Source: Bifidobacterium pluvialisilvae | Lineage (GTDB): Bacteria; Actinomycetota; Actinomycetes; Actinomycetales; Bifidobacteriaceae | Assembly: GCF_019331695.1 (NCBI RefSeq) | Contig: NZ_JAHBBI010000010.1 | Span: 58,212-122,211, forward strand | DNA: 64,000 nucleotides | Reading direction: 5' to 3' | Shown here: piece after piece, positions 60,929-64,000 of the stretch | Layout: the number at the start of each line of letters is the position of its first letter | How positions within the stretch are numbered: position 1 is the stretch's first letter | Made by a program: the position numbers and the translations under genes | Notes under the pieces: model-generated | Database searches by the model: none | The model's input: the letters and a program-made list of their open reading frames with translations, nothing else | What the model was told of the DNA's origin: nothing

Positions 60929-61792
60929 TTAGCTGATGAGATGCCGCTCAAAGAGACGCTGTGCGTCTCTCAATGCTGTGATGTCGGGCTTGAGATAGTA
61001 CTTCGCGGTGGTCTTGATATCTTAGTGACCTAGCATTTTTGAGACCACGCTGATATCGGCGCCAGCGGCCAGAGTGTTCGTCGCCCAACTGTGGCGGAGA
61101 TTGCGTGGCGGCGTGTAGGGGAGTTTGTGACGCCGGCAGAACGATTTGTATGCTCTAGCGGCTTTGGGTGGGGTGAGCTCGCCGATGAGCCTGCCTGACG
61201 ATTTGATTTCGCGGAGACGCTTGACCGCGAAGCGGGGGAGAGGTAATGTTCGGCGGCTGAGCTCGGTTTTCGGCGGTACGACGACCTCATGCCCCTTAAT
61301 CCACTGCAGCCCGCGCTCGACGTGTAGGACTCCACTACGTAGGTCGATGTCCGACCATTCGAGGCCATATCCCTCCTCCGAGCGGAGTCCGCAGCACGAG
61401 GCGCAGAGGATCCACGCTTCAAGCTCGAACCCGTAGAATCCACGTAGTTGGTCGCGCTGCTGTTGCACGGTCAGGAGCACAGGTTCATAGTGACGGACCT
61501 TTGGCAGGTTGATGTCACGCCGTGTCATGTCAATATCGAGCAGCCCCCAGCGGACTGCGCGCCGAAGCATGGATCTCAATACCGCCCATGCTTTACGTGC
61601 GGCTCCGGCCTGACTGAACCCGCCCAACCATCGGTCCAATCGTTCGACGTCAATGACCTCCATCTCCAGGAGACCGAATGCGGGTTGGATGTGCCGACGC
61701 CATGCGCTCTCATATCCGATCAGCGTGCATTCGCGCAGATTGGCCATGCAGTAGGGCAGAAATTTCCGCTCCCAGAAATCATTCAGAATCAT
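60929..61792 (-). pseudogene. Tyrosine recombinase of the shufflon (Rin-like), interrupted by a stop codon
   Basis: 287 codons from an ATG with GGAGG six bases upstream. N-terminal SAM-like core-binding domain (LRECTLIGYESAWRRHIQPA), catalytic domain with Arg137 (GLRSEEGYGL), Lys175 (PPKTELSRRTLPLP), box II RNLRHSWAT (Arg230 where His is usual, Arg233) and His256 (KMLGH). Codon 257 is TAA (61022-61024). The frame then continues DIKTTAKYYLKPDITALRD to a natural TAA at 60929, and the nucleophile would be Tyr265. The 256-residue product therefore lacks the catalytic Tyr. TCA (Ser) to TAA is one base change. Confidence 0.85.
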
Positions 61793-61881
61793 AGTTTCCT
61801 CCAAAAATCCCATGCGCCTTGTCGGGCGTTCCGGCGGGAAAGCGTGTGGGATTCCAGACAATCAGAAATAAGGGGCACATA

Positions 61882-62205
61882 GTGGACGAAATCATCATCA
61901 GCGTGGTCGTCGGAGTCCTGATTTCCGCTATCAGCGCTCTTGGCGGGATTCTCTGGCAGCGGGTCAAAACCATCATGGCCAAGCAGGACGTGCGCGACGA
62001 AGCGCTCAGTGCACTGCTGTTCGACAAAATCGCCCGTCTGCATTCCGAAACCGTCGCTCAGGGGAAACCGGCAAGCGTGGACGACAAGCGGAGGGCCGAT
62101 GTGGCATGGAACGCCTACCGGGCCCTCAACTCAAAGGTCATCGAGGACGGGACAACGGCCCACCTGCACGAGGAGATAGTCAACGCACACGTCAAGGAGG
62201 ATTAG
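61882..62205 (+). CDS. Membrane-anchored protein of the lysis module
   Basis: 107 residues from a GTG with GGGG upstream. One N-terminal helix (IIISVVVGVLISAISALGG) and a charged cytoplasmic part (VAWNAYRALNSKVIEDGTTAHLHEEIV) of a kind common in phage proteins preceding holins. The gene starts divergently from the recombinase. Confidence 0.65.
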   Translation: MDEIIISVVVGVLISAISALGGILWQRVKTIMAKQDVRDEALSALLFDKIARLHSETVAQGKPASVDDKRRADVAWNAYRALNSKVIEDGTTAHLHEEIVNAHVKED

Positions 62206-62207
62206 GC

Positions 62208-62378
62208 ATGGATGAGGAAACCCTTTTTGAACGGCATCCAATCATCTCGACGTTACTGATACTCGGTCTCATCGTTGCGGCAGGCGTATTGCTGGCGATT
62301 CTCGGTTATCTGTTGGCCGTGGCCATCGGCGCGGCTGTGTGGCTGCTCATCGTCGTCATCGTTGCCGCGAGTCTGTAA
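62208..62378 (+). CDS. Holin candidate, small two-helix protein
   Basis: 56 residues, short acidic N-terminus, then two hydrophobic helices filling the rest (TLLILGLIVAAGVLLAILGYL, and AAVWLLIVVIVAASL). Two bases after the preceding stop. Holin role inferred from size, topology and position before the endolysin. Confidence 0.6.
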   Translation: MDEETLFERHPIISTLLILGLIVAAGVLLAILGYLLAVAIGAAVWLLIVVIVAASL

Positions 62379-62424
62379 TCCCAAGGTTTGCCGCGCTCCT
62401 GCGGCCATAGGAAAGGAGGTCACC

Positions 62425-62529
62425 GTGCCGGACACGGATGACAAGAATCTGGCGTCAGAATCCAGTCGGGCTGACGCCGTCAAGGATGTCGAAAAGATTG
62501 AGGAGGTGCATTATGGCGACCGCGACTGA
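62425..62529 (+). CDS. 34-residue peptide overlapping the endolysin start
   Basis: GTG with a near-perfect SD (GGAAAGGAGGT). Acidic helical peptide (DTDDKNLASESSRADAVKDV). Its end overlaps the endolysin ATG by 17 bp in another frame and contains that gene's SD; it may control endolysin translation. Confidence 0.5.
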   Translation: MPDTDDKNLASESSRADAVKDVEKIEEVHYGDRD

Positions 62530-63316
62530 CGTGCTCAGGGTTGCAGCCGGCCAGATCGGCTACAGCCGGTGGAACGACTCCCAGCAGGGAACGAAATACG
62601 GGCGATGGTACGCCGCCAGCCACGGCAGCTACTATGGGGCGAACGGTGTTCCATATTGCGCCATGTTCGTCAGCTGGGTCATGGCGCAGGCTGGCCAGAG
62701 TTTCCCCGGCCTGCCTGCCGCATACGTGCCTTACGTGCTTTCCGCAGGCCGCGCCGCCGGCCGTGAGGTGGCGAAGACCGCCGCTCGGCCGGGCGATCTG
62801 GTCATCTTTAACTGGGATGGAGGGGTGGTCGATCACATCGGCTTTGTCGAGGTCAATCGTGGCTCATACCTCCAGACGATTGAGGGCAACACCAACAATG
62901 GTGCGGTGGCCCGGCGCACCCGCGCGTGGGGAGTCGTCGCGGCTATCCTGCGGCCCTCCTACGGTTCCGTCGCTGTCAACGGCGCCTTGGCCGTGGATGG
63001 ATACTGTGGCGTAGCCACCGTGTCCCGCTGGCAGCGCGTCATGGGCACTCCCGTCGATGGTGTGATTACCGGACAGGTCGTGCCCGACAATCGCACCTAT
63101 GGGCGTCCCAACCTGATGAGCTACGGATACGGCGGCTACGGATCCACCATGATCCGTGCCGTACAGCGGAAAATCGGTGGACTTTCCGTCGACGGGCTTC
63201 TCGGCCCGGCCACCATCCGTGCCATCCAACGTCGGCTGGGTGTCGCTGCTGACGCCTGGTTCGGTCCCGCAACCGTCAAAGCGCTGCAGAAGCGTCTGAA
63301 TTCCAATAGATTCTAG
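62513..63316 (+). CDS. Endolysin with CHAP domain and peptidoglycan-binding repeats
   Basis: 267 residues. CHAP/NlpC-like amidase-endopeptidase domain (residues ~1-140): catalytic Cys in VPYCAMFVSW, His in VVDHIGFVE, Asn/Asp region IEGNTNNG. Two C-terminal peptidoglycan-binding repeats (ALAVDGYCGVATVSRWQRVM and SVDGLLGPATIRAIQRRLG). No signal peptide, so release depends on a holin. TTGAGGAGGTGC precedes the ATG. Confidence 0.93.
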   Translation: MATATDVLRVAAGQIGYSRWNDSQQGTKYGRWYAASHGSYYGANGVPYCAMFVSWVMAQAGQSFPGLPAAYVPYVLSAGRAAGREVAKTAARPGDLVIFNWDGGVVDHIGFVEVNRGSYLQTIEGNTNNGAVARRTRAWGVVAAILRPSYGSVAVNGALAVDGYCGVATVSRWQRVMGTPVDGVITGQVVPDNRTYGRPNLMSYGYGGYGSTMIRAVQRKIGGLSVDGLLGPATIRAIQRRLGVAADAWFGPATVKALQKRLNSNRF

Positions 63317-63326
63317 GGAGGCATAC

Positions 63327-63608
63327 ATGTCTGATATCGAGTCCACTGATGAATCAACCACGCCCGAGCAGGTTTCCAATCCTGTCGAATGGGTGAAGCG
63401 CGCCGCCGTCCGTGCTGTGAAAACGGCAGCTCAGGCTGCGCTGGGCGTCATCGGCACGGGCGTGGTCGGCCTGCTGCAGGTCGACTGGGCGAACATCGGT
63501 TCCGTGGCAGCCATGGCCGCGATCGTGTCCCTGCTCACCAGCGTCGCCGGCATCCCCGAAGTCGATGACGGCCTCAGCCTGCGCAAGCTCCTGACCAAGG
63601 CCTCATAG
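63327..63608 (+). CDS. Holin (r1t-like)
   Basis: 93 residues. A hydrophilic start of ~20 residues, amphipathic segment (VKRAAVRAVKTAAQAALGVIG), hydrophobic helices, and VSLLTSVAGIPEVDDG as in r1t-type holins of actinobacteriophages. TAGGGAGGC precedes the ATG. Last gene of the prophage. Confidence 0.78.
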   Translation: MSDIESTDESTTPEQVSNPVEWVKRAAVRAVKTAAQAALGVIGTGVVGLLQVDWANIGSVAAMAAIVSLLTSVAGIPEVDDGLSLRKLLTKAS

Positions 63609-63618
63609 GCCCCACATC

Positions 63619-63667
63619 CAATCAGCCCCGTCCGGCCGCATAACCTGCGTCTGGGCGGGGCTGATTG
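63619..63667 (+). terminator. Terminator of the late operon
   Basis: CAATCAGCCCCG and CGGGGCTGATTG form a perfect 12-bp stem with a 25-base loop, followed by TCGTTT. Confidence 0.75.
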
Positions 63668-63684
63668 TCGTTTAAACGAAAGAT

Positions 63685-63708
63685 TTGATGGGGAACTTGA
63701 TGGGGAAC
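63685..63708. repeat. Right arm-type integrase sites
   Basis: TTGATGGGGAAC in perfect tandem (63685-63696 and 63697-63708). It shares GGGGAACTTGA with the left arm sites near 26806. Confidence 0.65.
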
Positions 63709-63764
63709 CTTTTTCAGTAGGTCTTGAAATCCCAATGAATCCAACGAAAATATGAGATTGGATG

Positions 63765-63783
63765 GAATCCCCCTCACTCCGCC
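63765..63783. other. attR core
   Basis: 19 bp identical to attL core at 26650-26668. Confidence 0.93.
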
Positions 63784-63788
63784 ACGGA

Positions 63789-63818
63789 ATCCCGGACGAT
63801 TGTCCGGGATTTTTTTTT
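63789..63818 (+). terminator. Original host terminator of tRNA-Ser
   Basis: ATCCCGGAC and GTCCGGGAT stem followed by nine T. Before integration it would follow tRNA-Ser directly. Confidence 0.92.
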
Positions 63819-63931
63819 CATTGAGCCGGTCTCGCTGAAAACCGACGTCGCAATCGTCGGCTCGTCTCTATAATCGGGCTAAGGGTCAAAACGTGGGTCT
63901 TATTCGCGCGTGTTGTTGGCGTGTTGGTAGG
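63819..63931. other. Host spacer after the prophage
   Basis: No gene seen. Contains CTCTATAATCGGG near 63867, a possible -10, but no clear downstream gene on the plus strand. Confidence 0.4.
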
Positions 63932-64000
63932 TTAGTGTGAGCGTCCGGCCCAGCCGGTTCTGATGCCGAACCCGCTTTCGTAGGCGTCGACGCCGGTGGC
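63932..64000 (-). CDS. C-terminal end of a host gene, partial
   Basis: 23 codons in one frame to the window edge, ending DAYESGFGIRTGWAGRSH and TAA. Codon use is host-like. Too short to assign. Confidence 0.4.
   Translation of the reverse strand, partial: ATGVDAYESGFGIRTGWAGRSH

Larger units (their letters stand above)
26650..63783. mobile_element. Integrated siphovirus-type prophage
   Basis: Bounded by a 19-bp direct repeat (26650-26668 and 63765-63783), with integrase at the left end, and lysogeny, replication, packaging, head, tail and lysis modules in standard order. All structural genes appear intact; the visible lesion is in the receptor-protein shufflon recombinase, and the terminase large subunit is split. 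Confidence 0.95.

Overview
The window is a high-GC actinobacterial chromosome carrying an integrated siphovirus-type prophage. The host is very probably a Bifidobacterium: groES stands alone under a CIRCE element without groEL, the class Ib reductase set nrdI-nrdE-nrdF is present, a fdxC-like ferredoxin sits beside dapC, glucuronate isomerase is paired with a sugar:cation symporter, and a tRNA-Tyr/Thr/Met-rpmG cluster is present. I cannot fix the species from sequence alone.

Host part (1-26666). Partial Ala/Pro/Lys-rich protein; CIRCE-groES; a MoxR ATPase next to an unusually long fused DUF58-transglutaminase membrane protein, then LemA and a DUF2207 lipoprotein-like protein; a small membrane protein; a trans-sulfuration enzyme; the nrd cluster behind two NrdR-box-like operators, interrupted between nrdE and nrdF by a ~0.5 kb repeat-rich spacer; three tRNAs, rpmG, murB, an APC permease, ferredoxin-dapC, a HIT protein, uxaC with its transporter, and dinB.

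Prophage (about 26650-63783, ~37 kb). It is integrated in the 3' end of tRNA-Ser(GCU), and a 19-bp core is duplicated at both ends. The left end holds the tyrosine integrase, a two-gene accessory pair (small protein plus TM/GAF-like protein), a membrane-anchored protein, and an immA-repressor operon divergent from a Cro-like gene over two identical palindromic operators. The early region (31.5-40.5 kb) encodes an excisionase-like HTH protein, SSB, a ParB-like protein, an HNH nuclease, a replication initiator with an internal iteron/AT-rich block, a DEDDh exonuclease, an Arr-like ADP-ribosyltransferase candidate and many small ORFs linked by ATGA/GTGA overlaps. A tRNA-like gene, an HNH nuclease and a probable cos region lead into the late operon: terminase (split large subunit), portal, MuF protein, scaffold, capsid, connectors, major tail protein and tail chaperone (both with a C CCA AAA -1 frameshift site), tape measure, Dit and Gp37-like tail proteins, and the receptor-binding protein. 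Lysis genes (holin candidates, CHAP endolysin) end the prophage.

The most striking system is at 58772-61792: a receptor-binding protein with a 173-residue constant part and five interchangeable C-termini (one expressed, four silent) bounded by five copies of a 15-bp site, next to a tyrosine-family recombinase. I recall this type being reported in bifidobacterial prophages as the Rin shufflon. What is specific here is that the recombinase has an in-frame TAA exactly nine codons before the codon for its catalytic tyrosine position would be reached minus one (stop codon 257, tyrosine codon 265), with the reading frame intact beyond it. The switch is therefore predicted to be locked in this strain unless the stop is suppressed, reverted, complemented in trans, or is a sequencing error.
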